In this document: in pieces, positions 25,397 through 33,765 of the stretch
Numbering within the stretch: position 1 is the stretch's first letter
How the letters are laid out: every line of letters begins with the position of its first letter
The notes under the pieces: generated by a model
Seen by the model: the letters and a program-made list of their open reading frames with translations, nothing else
Told to the model about the DNA's origin: nothing
Databases searched by the model: none
Program-made: the position numbers and the translations under genes
Source of the DNA: Saprospiraceae bacterium
GTDB lineage: Bacteria > Bacteroidota > Bacteroidia > Chitinophagales > Saprospiraceae
Length of the DNA: 38,415 nt
Direction of reading: 5' to 3'
Assembly: GCA_020631105.1 (NCBI GenBank)
Contig: JAHDHW010000033.1
Location: forward strand, 1-38,415

Positions 25397-26476
25397 CTAC
25401 TTTACAAAAGCCTCCATACATTGGCTTGAACTATCTAGAGTTCTATAGAATTCCTTAATGTACTTTACCATAGACTTCTTGTTCTCTTTAGAAAGAAATT
25501 CACAGTTTATGATAGTATTGATTACTTCTTTCTTATGGACTTTGAAGTAATTGATCGTCGCTTTTAATTCATCAAGGTTTTCTACTTTATTCATATAGAT
25601 GCGTTGACGAATATTTTGCTGTTGATAGTCTACACTTGGTAAAGCATAAGGTGCTTCAACTAATCCGGAAAAATCAAAATCATAAGGTACGATTACTCGT
25701 TCTCCACTATTTCTCTCAATGACTTTCACATTTTGTAACATCTCTGGCTTCCAGTCCATGTTTGCAATCATATACTGAAACATAGGCACCATATGGCTAT
25801 AGCTTTTTTGAATATCAGCTAGAGTAATATTATATGCATTCTCGACCTCTGTTCCGCCTATTCTTTCTGCTAACTCATCGGTATCTTCAATTAAGAATCC
25901 ATAATTTGTAATTGACATTGACTCATCATTAACATCAACATAAGTTACCTCGACTAATTGTACATTAAAGCTTACCTCTGTCAAGGCATTGTACATTTTG
26001 TATGCTAAATATTCTTTAATCACATTTTGCCCGGCAGACTCGTCTTCTAAGCAGTGGGTTACAAGCTTTAAAGATTTGTGTTTGGTAGCTATTCCGCGTT
26101 CCTTAAGGTCTCCCTTTTTGAATTTTACTTTCAATGGAGGGAAATCACAATTCATACGACGGAATCGGCCACGAGGCTTTACTTTGATTGGAAACGTTTC
26201 CTCTTTAAGATCATTATTAATCGTAAGGCTTGCTTCCTGGTACTCATCCTTAATCTTATTCTCAATCAGGTGATTGATATCCATTTGAATAACAATCTGT
26301 AATAATTCCTGCTGCTCAAGACTCTTAAAGATTGTATTTGCTGCAGGAACACCACCACCATCATAAATGGATACAGGTTCTAGCTCTAAAGCTGAATTAG
26401 AGCTTTGTGCGAATAAGGAGTTGCTTTGGAAAGCTAATAACAACAATACAAGACTAAAAATGAATTGCTTTGTCAT
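25397..26476 (-). CDS. Secreted protein with CotH-like kinase signature (paralogue 2)
   Basis: This 359-residue protein has a signal peptide ending near LFA-Q24. Its core aligns without large gaps to the next gene downstream: RGRFRRMNCDFPPLKVKF (102-119), KSLKLV (134-139), KEYLAYKMYN (154-163), SFNVQLVEVTY (169-179) and GFLIEDTDE (193-201). The candidate catalytic part is ANMDW (238-242; D241) and VPYDFDFSG (263-271; D266, D268), like CotH kinases. The N-terminal 50 residues are unrelated to its neighbour, so the two proteins may bind different partners. A 316-bp gap with a long stem-loop separates them. They arose by tandem duplication and have diverged strongly. Function is inferred, not established. 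Confidence 0.6.
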   Translation of the reverse strand: MTKQFIFSLVLLLLAFQSNSLFAQSSNSALELEPVSIYDGGGVPAANTIFKSLEQQELLQIVIQMDINHLIENKIKDEYQEASLTINNDLKEETFPIKVKPRGRFRRMNCDFPPLKVKFKKGDLKERGIATKHKSLKLVTHCLEDESAGQNVIKEYLAYKMYNALTEVSFNVQLVEVTYVDVNDESMSITNYGFLIEDTDELAERIGGTEVENAYNITLADIQKSYSHMVPMFQYMIANMDWKPEMLQNVKVIERNSGERVIVPYDFDFSGLVEAPYALPSVDYQQQNIRQRIYMNKVENLDELKATINYFKVHKKEVINTIINCEFLSKENKKSMVKYIKEFYRTLDSSSQCMEAFVK

Positions 26477-26637
26477 TGGTGTATAGATTTTATTTGGTTT
26501 TAAGTGAAATTGGGTACGTTACGATTAACGACTATAAATGTCACAAAAAGTTGCATATCAATACCAGACTGCTCGACGTAAATCGTCAAAAACTCGATAA
26601 ACGTAATTGGCGAATAATGGGCCAAATTTGGTTTAGT

Positions 26638-26679
26638 TCGACGAGTCATCGAAAATTATCGACGAAGTCTAAAATCGCC
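26638..26679. repeat. Two imperfect 21-bp direct repeats
   Basis: TCGACGAGTCATCGAAAAT (26638-26656) and TCGACGAAGTCTAAAAT (26659-26675) start 21 bp apart, and a third TCGACG is at 26573. They lie about 160-200 bp upstream of the minus-strand CotH-like gene. The rest of the 553-bp gap 26477-27029 holds T-rich tracts and the promoter of the downstream gene, and no gene that I can support. Confidence 0.35.
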
Positions 26680-26954
26680 GCAAAAGTACTGCTAAGTTTA
26701 CTGATTTTCAACACCTTAGCCAAAAGCGGCTTTGAGCAATATGGCTAGTTTATCAAAAGACAAAATTTTATTTCTTTCGGATGACAACCCCAATCCTTTT
26801 ATTGCGTTAATAGATCAGAAGGAGCACTAAAAAATTTTCATTTTTTTTCATTTTTTTGGAGCTACTCGGGGTCAAATAGCAAGTATTATACTTTTGCTTT
26901 GATATAGAAACTAGAATTGTCATTTCTATTCTTTCCAAACTGCATTAGAGCACT

Positions 26955-26962
26955 TATCTTTG
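26955..26962 (+). promoter_or_regulatory. -7 box of the acyl-CoA dehydrogenase gene
   Basis: TATCTTTG matches TAnnTTTG. TTTC stands 19 bases upstream, one mismatch from the TTTG -33 element. Start near 26969 leaves a leader of about 60 bases. A second TAnnTTTG (TACTTTTG) is at 26889-26896. Confidence 0.45.
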
Positions 26963-27029
26963 ACCTGCTAAACCAATTTTTAAAACCAATAGAATGTGAG
27001 TCCGTCGACTCCATTTATAAACCATTTAT

Positions 27030-28181
27030 ATGGATACTACCACAACCGATAATCTAAAGCTTATCCAAGAGAGTGCAAGAGACTTTGCCGAAACTTACAT
27101 ACGACCACATGTTATGGACTGGGATGAAAGCCAGCATTTTCCAAAGGACATAATGCATAAGATGGGGGAATATGGATTTTTGGGAGTATTGGTACCCGAA
27201 GCTTACGGTGGAGCCGGATTAGGTTACCAGGAGTATATCACCGTCATTTCAGAGATCGCTAAGGTTTGTGGGTCAATTGGTTTATCCGTTGCTGCCCATA
27301 ATTCATTATGCTCAGGTCATATTAAGGATTTCGGCACCCACGAACAAAAAGAAAAATACTTGAGTAAATTGGCCACTGGAGAATGGATCGGAGCATGGGG
27401 ACTCACGGAGCCTAATACCGGGAGTGATGCTGGGCGAATGAAATGTGTAGCGCGTCGAGAAGGAGATCATTATATCATAAATGGAACGAAATCGTGGATT
27501 ACCCATGGGCAGTCTGGTGATGTAGCGGTAGTGATTGCTCGTACCGGAGAATTATTAGATAGCCACGGAATGACTGCATTTATTGTTGAGCGGGGCACCC
27601 CAGGGTTTAGAGGTGGAAAAAAGGAAAACAAACTGGGCATGCGAGCAAGTGAAACGGCAGAGATGATTTTTGAAGATTGCCGTATTCCGGTTGAAAATCG
27701 CTTAGGAGAAGAAGGTGATGGATTTATACAGGCTATGAAAATCCTCGATGGCGGGCGAATTTCTATTGCTGCGCTTTCTTTGGGGATTGCTAAAGGTGCT
27801 TATGAAGCTTCGGTCAAATATGCACAAGAACGGGAGCAGTTTGGAAAACCTATCGTAAAATTCCAGGGTGTTAGTTTTAAAATAGCGGATATGGCGACCA
27901 AAATAGAAGCGGCAGAGCTACTTACTCGTAAAGCAGGGGACTTAAAAAATGCAGGGGATAAGGTCACCAAAGTAGGTGCAATGGCAAAATATTTTGCCTC
28001 GGAGACCTGTGTAGAAGTCTCAACTGATGCGGTTCAAATCTATGGAGGATATGGCTACACTAAGGATTTTCCGGTAGAAAAATTTTATCGGGACTCAAAG
28101 CTATGTACAATTGGGGAAGGAACTTCAGAAATTCAAAAAATAGTGATCACTAGAGAAGTATTGAAAGAGCATAAGGTTTAA
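27030..28181 (+). CDS. Acyl-CoA dehydrogenase
   Basis: This 383-residue FAD enzyme has the family blocks WGLTEPNTGSDAG (about 128-140), KSWITHGQSGDVAVV, REQFGKPIVKFQGV and QIYGGYGYTKDFPVEKFYRD, and the catalytic base E363 in IGEGTSEIQK, the position used by short-, medium- and branched-chain acyl-CoA dehydrogenases. It catalyses alpha,beta-dehydrogenation of acyl-CoA, passing electrons to ETF. Chain-length specificity cannot be set from sequence. It is a cytosolic, single-gene unit with no other beta-oxidation genes in the window. Confidence 0.95.
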   Translation: MDTTTTDNLKLIQESARDFAETYIRPHVMDWDESQHFPKDIMHKMGEYGFLGVLVPEAYGGAGLGYQEYITVISEIAKVCGSIGLSVAAHNSLCSGHIKDFGTHEQKEKYLSKLATGEWIGAWGLTEPNTGSDAGRMKCVARREGDHYIINGTKSWITHGQSGDVAVVIARTGELLDSHGMTAFIVERGTPGFRGGKKENKLGMRASETAEMIFEDCRIPVENRLGEEGDGFIQAMKILDGGRISIAALSLGIAKGAYEASVKYAQEREQFGKPIVKFQGVSFKIADMATKIEAAELLTRKAGDLKNAGDKVTKVGAMAKYFASETCVEVSTDAVQIYGGYGYTKDFPVEKFYRDSKLCTIGEGTSEIQKIVITREVLKEHKV

Positions 28182-28242
28182 GCTATGTCGTCATATAACC
28201 AATATAATCAGTACGGGATTTCATTCTGTTAATAATATCTTC

Positions 28243-28250
28243 TATTTTTG
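28243..28250 (+). promoter_or_regulatory. Possible -7 box of the repeat-protein gene
   Basis: TATTTTTG matches TAnnTTTG, 39 bases before the ATG at 28290. No TTTG element is at the right distance, so support is weak. Confidence 0.3.
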
Positions 28251-28289
28251 GATAATGTATAACGATTCTTCATCCAATCTAGAAACTCT

Positions 28290-30311
28290 ATGAAAGCAAG
28301 CTTTACCCGCTTATTTTTTAGTCTCCTGGTTTGTACTCTTTTTACATCAGGAACACTTTTAAAAGCACAGATCCTCGAAGAAATCCCTAATCCCCCTGCT
28401 TATAATTTAAGTTGGTTTAGTGGTGGAGAAGGTAATAACCTATTCTTCAATTATTTCGATAACAACTTCAATAATTCATTATTCAATTATGATGGAATGG
28501 ACCTCAACGAGTTGCCCATCCCTATGGATAATGTTGCTTTTTTATTCTATAGTCATAGTTACGCTGATAATGCCTATATCACGGTCTTTGATCTTAACTT
28601 CAATGCTTCTCTATATGAGTATGACGGCGAAATAGCTCAACAAATAGATTTACCAGCAGGGTTCACTTATGGTTTCTTTGTGGCTGAATTTAATGACCTG
28701 ATGTACATCGCACTATACGATGGTAATTTCAACGTAAGCTTGTATCAATACGATGGTACTGACATGGCAGAAGTTGTAGGGCCTTCCACTGACCTTGTCT
28801 TTAATAACTTCGTTACTGAATATGATGGCACTATGTGGTTGACCTATGCTGACCCCGCGACATTTAGTATTACGCTGTATGCATATGACGGCACTAACTA
28901 TACTCCTATTGGAGGCTTGCCAGACAACATCAGTTTCATGTACCTAGCTTATGAAAATGAAACAGATTTATACCTTGCAGCAGCTGATCCGAATTTCATA
29001 ACTGACCTTTATAAATTTAATGGCGCTGGTTTTGATGAAATAGAAACGCCGGACGGCTTATTCTTTTCTTTTATCAGCGGAGAGAATCAGGATGCAAACG
29101 AACTCTACATCAATTACTTTGATAATGTTACATTTAACAATTCATTATATATATATGATGGGGCTAGCCTTACACCCATAGAATTGCCAACAGGCTTTGA
29201 TTTCCCAAATGTAGCCTCTGTATTTAATGGCTTTACATATATATCTCTATTCGATAATGTTTCTTTCGAAGGGGCTTTGTTTAAATTAGACTCCGGAGTA
29301 TTGGGTCAGGTAGACATCCCTAATAATGGTATTTACTCCTTTCATGCTGATTCACTCTTAGGAGAGGATTACCATATCGCTTATGATCAAAACTTCAACT
29401 TTGATCTTTATAAGCTAGATGAAGCAAATAATGCATTAGTTGCTGTTGAAGGTCCTGCTGGCCTAACTTTCAACAACTTTTCTACTGTCCTCAATGACAA
29501 AATGTTTGTTAGCTATTATGATAACAACTTCTTCGGTACATTATTTATATATGATGGTACGGAGTTTATTGAGATTCCAAACCCTGCAAATATGTTTTAT
29601 AGTTTCTTTATGACAGAGCAGGATGGAACCCTTTACCTACGCTATGACAATCAAAACACTTTCTTAGGCACTTTATATAAATTAATCCCGAATAGCTTAC
29701 CAATATCACAGGATACCGCAGTAACTACGGACGTGAATATTCCTTACTTTTTCCAACCAGATGATTTCTTCTTTGCAGATACAGATAATGGAGATTCGCT
29801 TAGCTCTATTTTAATCACTGAAATTGAGCAGATTGGATATTTACTTTGGGATGGAGCACACGTCTACGAAGGAGATATAATCCCTGTATCCGAAATCGAA
29901 AACCTTATTTTCACCCCGCTGCAAGATGAAACGGGGAATCCTTACGATGCTTTCCGTTTCAGAGTTGGAGATGGTGAAGCGTTTAGTGTAGAAGATTATG
30001 TAATGCAGATTAATGTGATTGACCCTGCTACTTCGACTCAGGAAAACACCTTAAATGCTTTCGTTCGGATAAGTCCGATGCCGGCAAATACATATACTAC
30101 GATTCAATTGGAAGCAACCGAAGCGATTAATGATCTTCGGCTCTACGTTTTCAATTCTAATGGTCAAATGATTACTCAAAAAGAGTATCAAGGCTTAGGT
30201 AATAGTTTCAATGAAACTTTACAGACTAATGATTGGCCAGTCGGAAACTACTATGTGGTAGGTCGTACTAAAATTGGACAATTCGCAAAACCAATGCTTA
30301 TCCAGCGATAG
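28290..30311 (+). CDS. T9SS-secreted protein with ten ~46-residue propeller-like repeats
   Basis: This 673-residue protein has a signal peptide (about 1-26, ending LKAQ). Residues about 35-470 consist of ten repeats of about 46 residues, each with an aromatic-Asp loop (YFDNNFNN, FDLNFNAS, YDGNFNVS, YYDNNFFG) followed by (S/T)L(Y/F)xYDG and a P-containing turn. The units are far more alike to each other than to kelch or YVTN repeats that I know, but the pattern suggests a beta-propeller. A module with QDTAVTTDVNIPYFFQPDDFFF (about 477 on) resembles cadherin-like or Ig-like linkers. The last 80 residues are a type A T9SS sorting domain (VRISPMPANTYTTIQL, ending FAKPMLIQR). The protein is cell-surface or released; its ligand is unknown. 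Confidence 0.85.
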   Translation: MKASFTRLFFSLLVCTLFTSGTLLKAQILEEIPNPPAYNLSWFSGGEGNNLFFNYFDNNFNNSLFNYDGMDLNELPIPMDNVAFLFYSHSYADNAYITVFDLNFNASLYEYDGEIAQQIDLPAGFTYGFFVAEFNDLMYIALYDGNFNVSLYQYDGTDMAEVVGPSTDLVFNNFVTEYDGTMWLTYADPATFSITLYAYDGTNYTPIGGLPDNISFMYLAYENETDLYLAAADPNFITDLYKFNGAGFDEIETPDGLFFSFISGENQDANELYINYFDNVTFNNSLYIYDGASLTPIELPTGFDFPNVASVFNGFTYISLFDNVSFEGALFKLDSGVLGQVDIPNNGIYSFHADSLLGEDYHIAYDQNFNFDLYKLDEANNALVAVEGPAGLTFNNFSTVLNDKMFVSYYDNNFFGTLFIYDGTEFIEIPNPANMFYSFFMTEQDGTLYLRYDNQNTFLGTLYKLIPNSLPISQDTAVTTDVNIPYFFQPDDFFFADTDNGDSLSSILITEIEQIGYLLWDGAHVYEGDIIPVSEIENLIFTPLQDETGNPYDAFRFRVGDGEAFSVEDYVMQINVIDPATSTQENTLNAFVRISPMPANTYTTIQLEATEAINDLRLYVFNSNGQMITQKEYQGLGNSFNETLQTNDWPVGNYYVVGRTKIGQFAKPMLIQR

Positions 30312-30315
30312 AATA

Positions 30316-30336
30316 TTTTTTATTCGCTGATTAGCA
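30316..30336 (+). repeat. Copy C (short) of the dispersed repeat
   Basis: TTTTTTATTCGCTGAT (30316-30331) is identical to 2786-2801. It falls between the stop codon of the repeat-protein gene and its terminator. Confidence 0.45.
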
Positions 30337-30340
30337 TTCA

Positions 30341-30380
30341 TAAAGCTCAATGGAATAAATTCCATTGAGCTTTATTTCTT
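30341..30380 (+). terminator. Strong terminator after the repeat-protein gene
   Basis: A perfect 15-bp stem (30341-30355 with 30360-30374, arms TAAAGCTCAATGGAA and its complement) with a 4-base loop TAAA is followed by TTTCTTTT. It separates the T9SS protein from the orphan SusD. Confidence 0.88.
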
Positions 30381-30543
30381 TTCGGGGCTAATTAAAAAAG
30401 GTTTTATCCATTCCCCCCAACCCTTAGCCTATCTTTTTACGTGTATGCTAGTGAATGTAGCATACTTTAACGATGCGAGCCAAAAAAAACTATCCTAAAA
30501 GCAGTTTTGATTTGGTGATTAAGTTTCAACTCACATTTAGCTT

Positions 30544-31851
30544 ATGAAAAAATATTTTTACCTCGCAACATTATTACTCTTCCTTGGATGTGCAGACTAC
30601 ATCGGAGGTGATATTAATGCAGATCCCAATAGCCCTAATAATGTCCCCGTGGCTTCTCAATTTCCTTCGATTCAAATTTCATTGGCGGATTCTTATGCCG
30701 GAATATATTCCCGATTGACTTCTATGCTAACACAACAAGTAGAAGGTGTAGCAAGAGGATGCACTGCTTTTTATCAATATACCGGATTAACTCCTGACAG
30801 GTTTGTCACGCTTTGGGAAAACTTATACGGCAGTGTGCTCAATGAAATTCAAATAGCAAAAAGTAATGCAAGCGAGCAAAAGCTTAATCATCATCTTGGA
30901 GCTTTAAACATAATGGAAGCATTCACCCTGATGATTATCACAGACGTCTGGGACGACATCCCCTACTCTAGTGCATTTCAGGGAATAGATAATAATGAAC
31001 CAACGTATGATAAGCAAGAGTTGATTTACCAACAGGTTTTTGATTTGCTTGATGATGGAATCGCACTCCTCAACGCCTCCCCAGGAGCTATCACTTTAGG
31101 AAGTGAAGATGTTTTTCTGAATGGCAATACTGATCTTTGGATCAAGACAGCTTATGCGATTAAAGCCAGAGGCTTAATGCATTTTGATCGATATGATGAG
31201 GCACTTGCTGCTGCTCAAAAATCTTTTGAATCTTCCACTGAAAACTTTGGCTATCAATATACAGGTGAGGATGCAGCATTTAATTGGTATCGATTCAATC
31301 GTGACCGTACTGGCGATATCGAGTTTAATCCATATATGCGGACATTGATGCAAAACAAACAAGACCTGGACAGACTTGGGGTATATGATCAGATATTTGA
31401 TACCAATAATACTTTTATTAATGCGGATCATTATTTTGAACTCATTTCCTATCGAGAGGTTCAATTCATTATAGCTGAAGTGAATGTAAGAAACGGAAAT
31501 GGTGGAACAGGAGAAGGATATACTGCATTTCTTAATGGTATCGAATCCTCTTTTGGCAAGTTAAATTTGCCTGAAACGACTTTTCAGTCTTACCTTAATA
31601 ACGAAACTTTTCCGCAAGAAGGGCTACTGACCATAGAAGAAGTAATCTTAGAAAAATATATCGCTTTGTTTCTCCAACCAGAAGTATATAGTGATTTTCG
31701 AAGAACAGGCTATCCGGCTTTGACGCCAGTAAGCGGGAGCGCTATTCCGGTTAGATTCCATTATAGTGCAAATGAATATGAGTATAATTCTAATACTCCT
31801 TTAGAGAATGAAGTAAATATTTTTACGGACCGGGTTGGTTGGAATCAATAA
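30544..31851 (+). CDS. Orphan SusD-like outer-membrane lipoprotein
   Basis: This 435-residue protein has signal peptide and lipobox LFLGC, C16 lipidated, then ADYIGGDINADPNSP. It is a close paralogue of the SusD at 37054, with one residue difference in length and shared blocks QQVEGVAR, LNEIQIAK, NIMEA, DVWD, YRFNRDRTGD, LISYRE and ALFLQPEVYSD(F/W)RRT. SusD proteins are lids that capture ligand over a SusC channel. Here no SusC is adjacent, and terminators flank the gene on both sides. Codon use is ordinary, unlike the highly biased downstream pair. It may pair with the downstream SusC under other conditions, or be a decaying copy, though the frame is intact. Confidence 0.9.
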   Translation: MKKYFYLATLLLFLGCADYIGGDINADPNSPNNVPVASQFPSIQISLADSYAGIYSRLTSMLTQQVEGVARGCTAFYQYTGLTPDRFVTLWENLYGSVLNEIQIAKSNASEQKLNHHLGALNIMEAFTLMIITDVWDDIPYSSAFQGIDNNEPTYDKQELIYQQVFDLLDDGIALLNASPGAITLGSEDVFLNGNTDLWIKTAYAIKARGLMHFDRYDEALAAAQKSFESSTENFGYQYTGEDAAFNWYRFNRDRTGDIEFNPYMRTLMQNKQDLDRLGVYDQIFDTNNTFINADHYFELISYREVQFIIAEVNVRNGNGGTGEGYTAFLNGIESSFGKLNLPETTFQSYLNNETFPQEGLLTIEEVILEKYIALFLQPEVYSDFRRTGYPALTPVSGSAIPVRFHYSANEYEYNSNTPLENEVNIFTDRVGWNQ

Positions 31852-31861
31852 ATGACAGCAA

Positions 31862-31911
31862 ATCAATGAAAAAAGCCCAAAAGCAATAGTTTTTGGGCTT
31901 TTTTCATTGAT
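31862..31911. terminator. Long perfect stem-loop terminator after the orphan SusD
   Basis: Arms of 21 bp (31862-31882 and 31891-31911) pair perfectly around an 8-base loop GCAATAGT. The core is AAAAAAGCCCAAAA/TTTTGGGCTTTTTT, giving U-tracts on both strands. The remaining 424 bp to 32336 hold no supported feature. Confidence 0.85.
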
Positions 31912-32335
31912 CTGTTGAAAGACAAAGGGACAAAACGATATTATCCCGGTTTTGCTAACGATTAATCTACCATTTCATCCCTTAATATCATCTTGAAATA
32001 AGTGACTTACTTAACTTTTGATCATTTTTTAGGTCAAATTCAGGATCTCTCCCAAATTTTAACATCTTCCTTCACCTACGATAATTTCGAAAATTGCAAC
32101 GTTCTCCCACTTTTATTGCAAATTCATTTAGTGAGATTGATTGTTTGTCTATTCCAGTACATTATTCACGTAAAAGAAGCTAAAAACGCTCCCCATCTGT
32201 CAAAAAATATACTTAAGATGCCTAAAACTTAGGGGGAAAAGCGGATATTAGCAGCTTAATAATGCAGTTAATCACCCATCCATAAAAAAATAACGCGGGT
32301 AGATTAGCAATAGAGGAATCTGGGATAATCAAGAA

Positions 32336-33559
32336 ATGAATAATCAACTCACAGTATTAATTATTGTGGCTGCTTTTTTAAGTAGCTGCAAGACACCTGT
32401 AGCGAAGTCATACGATTTCCCTAAACCAGTTGATACGAGTACTCGCGAGATTGATTATCAGGAAAAGAAGACCTATTCTTTCCCTTCTTCACAAGTTTAC
32501 TTTAGCAATCAATTTGACGGTGCAAGATTAAACGACTGTACATTATTAGAAGAAGGCCTTTTTAAGGTACTTATCTCTCCAGAAAACTTCCCTATTAACC
32601 TAAGTCCTTATTACGCATTCAAAATTTGGTCTGATAAAGACCAAAGAATTCGGGTAAAACTACATTACGAAAAGGCAAAACATCGGTATCACCCAAAGAT
32701 TAGCAAAGACGGTGAAAACTGGAGCCTACTCAATCAAGAATATTTCTCTTACTCTCAGGATAGTACTCATGCATTTATTGAATTAGGTGTTTCTGCGGAT
32801 ACCCTCTGGGTTGCTGCTCAAGAATTACAGAATTCTACTCATTTAAAACAATGGTGTCAAGAGAAGGCGAAACAGTCTGATGTTCATTTGTCTAGTATCG
32901 GAAAAAGTAAATTAGGAAAAGAACTTTGGTTATTAGACATACACAATGGCAGCATAAAGAATAAAGATATCGTTGTTTTACTGAGTCGGCAACATCCGCC
33001 TGAGGTAACCGGTTGGTTAGCGATGCGTGCTTTTGTCGATGAGATATTGAGAGACAATGACTTAGCCAACGCTTTTCGGGCAAAATATCGAATTTTAGCC
33101 TATCCGCTCATGAATCCAGATGGTGTTGACTTAGGTCACTGGCGGCATAATGCCGGTGGAATTGACCTAAATCGAGACTGGGCATATTATCGTCAGCCAG
33201 AAAACAGACAGATTGCTGATGATATTGTGCAAAAAAGTAAGACTAACAAATCCCATGTAATCCTTGGTTTAGATTTTCATTCTACCTACAAGGATGTTTA
33301 TTACACCAACAAAGAACCTTCAAAGCATTTAAAAGACTTTGAAAAGTTTTGGTTAACCGGTATACACCATGCTATTGACGAGGAAATTAACGAGCGACCA
33401 TCAAACGTAGGTGGTCCGGTTTCAAAAAACTGGTTTCTGACTCAATTTGGAGCAAATGGTATTACTTATGAGATCGGAGATGAAACCCCCAGAGACTATA
33501 TTGAAATAAAAGGCCGTACTGCGGCTATTGAAATGATGGAATTGCTTATTTATAAATAA
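32336..33559 (+). CDS. M14-family zinc carboxypeptidase-like lipoprotein
   Basis: This 407-residue protein has a type II signal peptide with LSSC, C18 lipidated. An N-terminal beta domain (about 45-165) precedes the M14 catalytic domain. The zinc site is HPPE (H220, E223) with H315 in LDFHST. The substrate site has GGIDLNRDW (274-282) and the catalytic glutamate is E379 in TYEIGDE. This matches the succinylglutamate desuccinylase/cytosolic carboxypeptidase-like branch with an N-terminal beta module rather than pancreatic-type enzymes. It is probably periplasmic or surface-anchored, trimming C-terminal residues from peptides. It sits just upstream of a SusC/SusD pair, which may suggest peptide uptake. 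Confidence 0.9.
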   Translation: MNNQLTVLIIVAAFLSSCKTPVAKSYDFPKPVDTSTREIDYQEKKTYSFPSSQVYFSNQFDGARLNDCTLLEEGLFKVLISPENFPINLSPYYAFKIWSDKDQRIRVKLHYEKAKHRYHPKISKDGENWSLLNQEYFSYSQDSTHAFIELGVSADTLWVAAQELQNSTHLKQWCQEKAKQSDVHLSSIGKSKLGKELWLLDIHNGSIKNKDIVVLLSRQHPPEVTGWLAMRAFVDEILRDNDLANAFRAKYRILAYPLMNPDGVDLGHWRHNAGGIDLNRDWAYYRQPENRQIADDIVQKSKTNKSHVILGLDFHSTYKDVYYTNKEPSKHLKDFEKFWLTGIHHAIDEEINERPSNVGGPVSKNWFLTQFGANGITYEIGDETPRDYIEIKGRTAAIEMMELLIYK

Positions 33560-33600
33560 GTGACGGATTATAGTTATCCAATGATTTTTGATTTTCAAAA

Positions 33601-33653
33601 TTTTACACCCTGACTAATATCAGGAAACGTGCTTTAGCATGTTGTGTGTAAAA
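33601..33653 (+). ncRNA. Candidate three-way-junction RNA or complex terminator
   Basis: TTTTACAC (33601-33608) pairs with GTGTAAAA (33646-33653). Within it CCTGA/TCAGG (33609-33613 with 33620-33624) and ACGTGCT/AGCATGT (33627-33633 with 33636-33642, one G-T) form two arms. It is 42 bp past the M14 gene and 113 bp before SusC. It lacks a T-run. Confidence 0.4.
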
Positions 33654-33673
33654 CAATGGAAAACCCTAAGATT

Positions 33674-33707
33674 TGGTCTATCAATAATTCCGTCAAGCTA
33701 ATTTAGC
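33674..33707 (+). promoter_or_regulatory. Candidate promoter of the SusC/SusD operon
   Basis: TTTG (33674-33677), a 22-base spacer and TAATTTAG (33700-33707; one mismatch to TAnnTTTG) precede SusC by 58 bp. The -7 box lies inside the palindrome AAGCTAATTTAGCTT (33696-33710), a possible operator. Confidence 0.4.
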
Positions 33708-33765
33708 TTAATTGCTATAATTCTTTATTTACGAAATTTTTTATTTAACCTTAAAATGAATTAGT

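Noticed and set aside
26470-26748. 92-residue plus-strand frame in the gap before the acyl-CoA dehydrogenase
   Set aside because: Overlaps the start of the minus-strand CotH-like gene and covers the direct repeats; no recognisable protein features.
26820-26870. T-rich stretch (runs of 7-8 T) as a terminator
   Set aside because: No stem precedes it; only two direct GGAGC copies flank it.
32002-32232. 76-residue plus-strand frame before the M14 peptidase gene
   Set aside because: No family features, no start signals, lies in AT-rich spacer.
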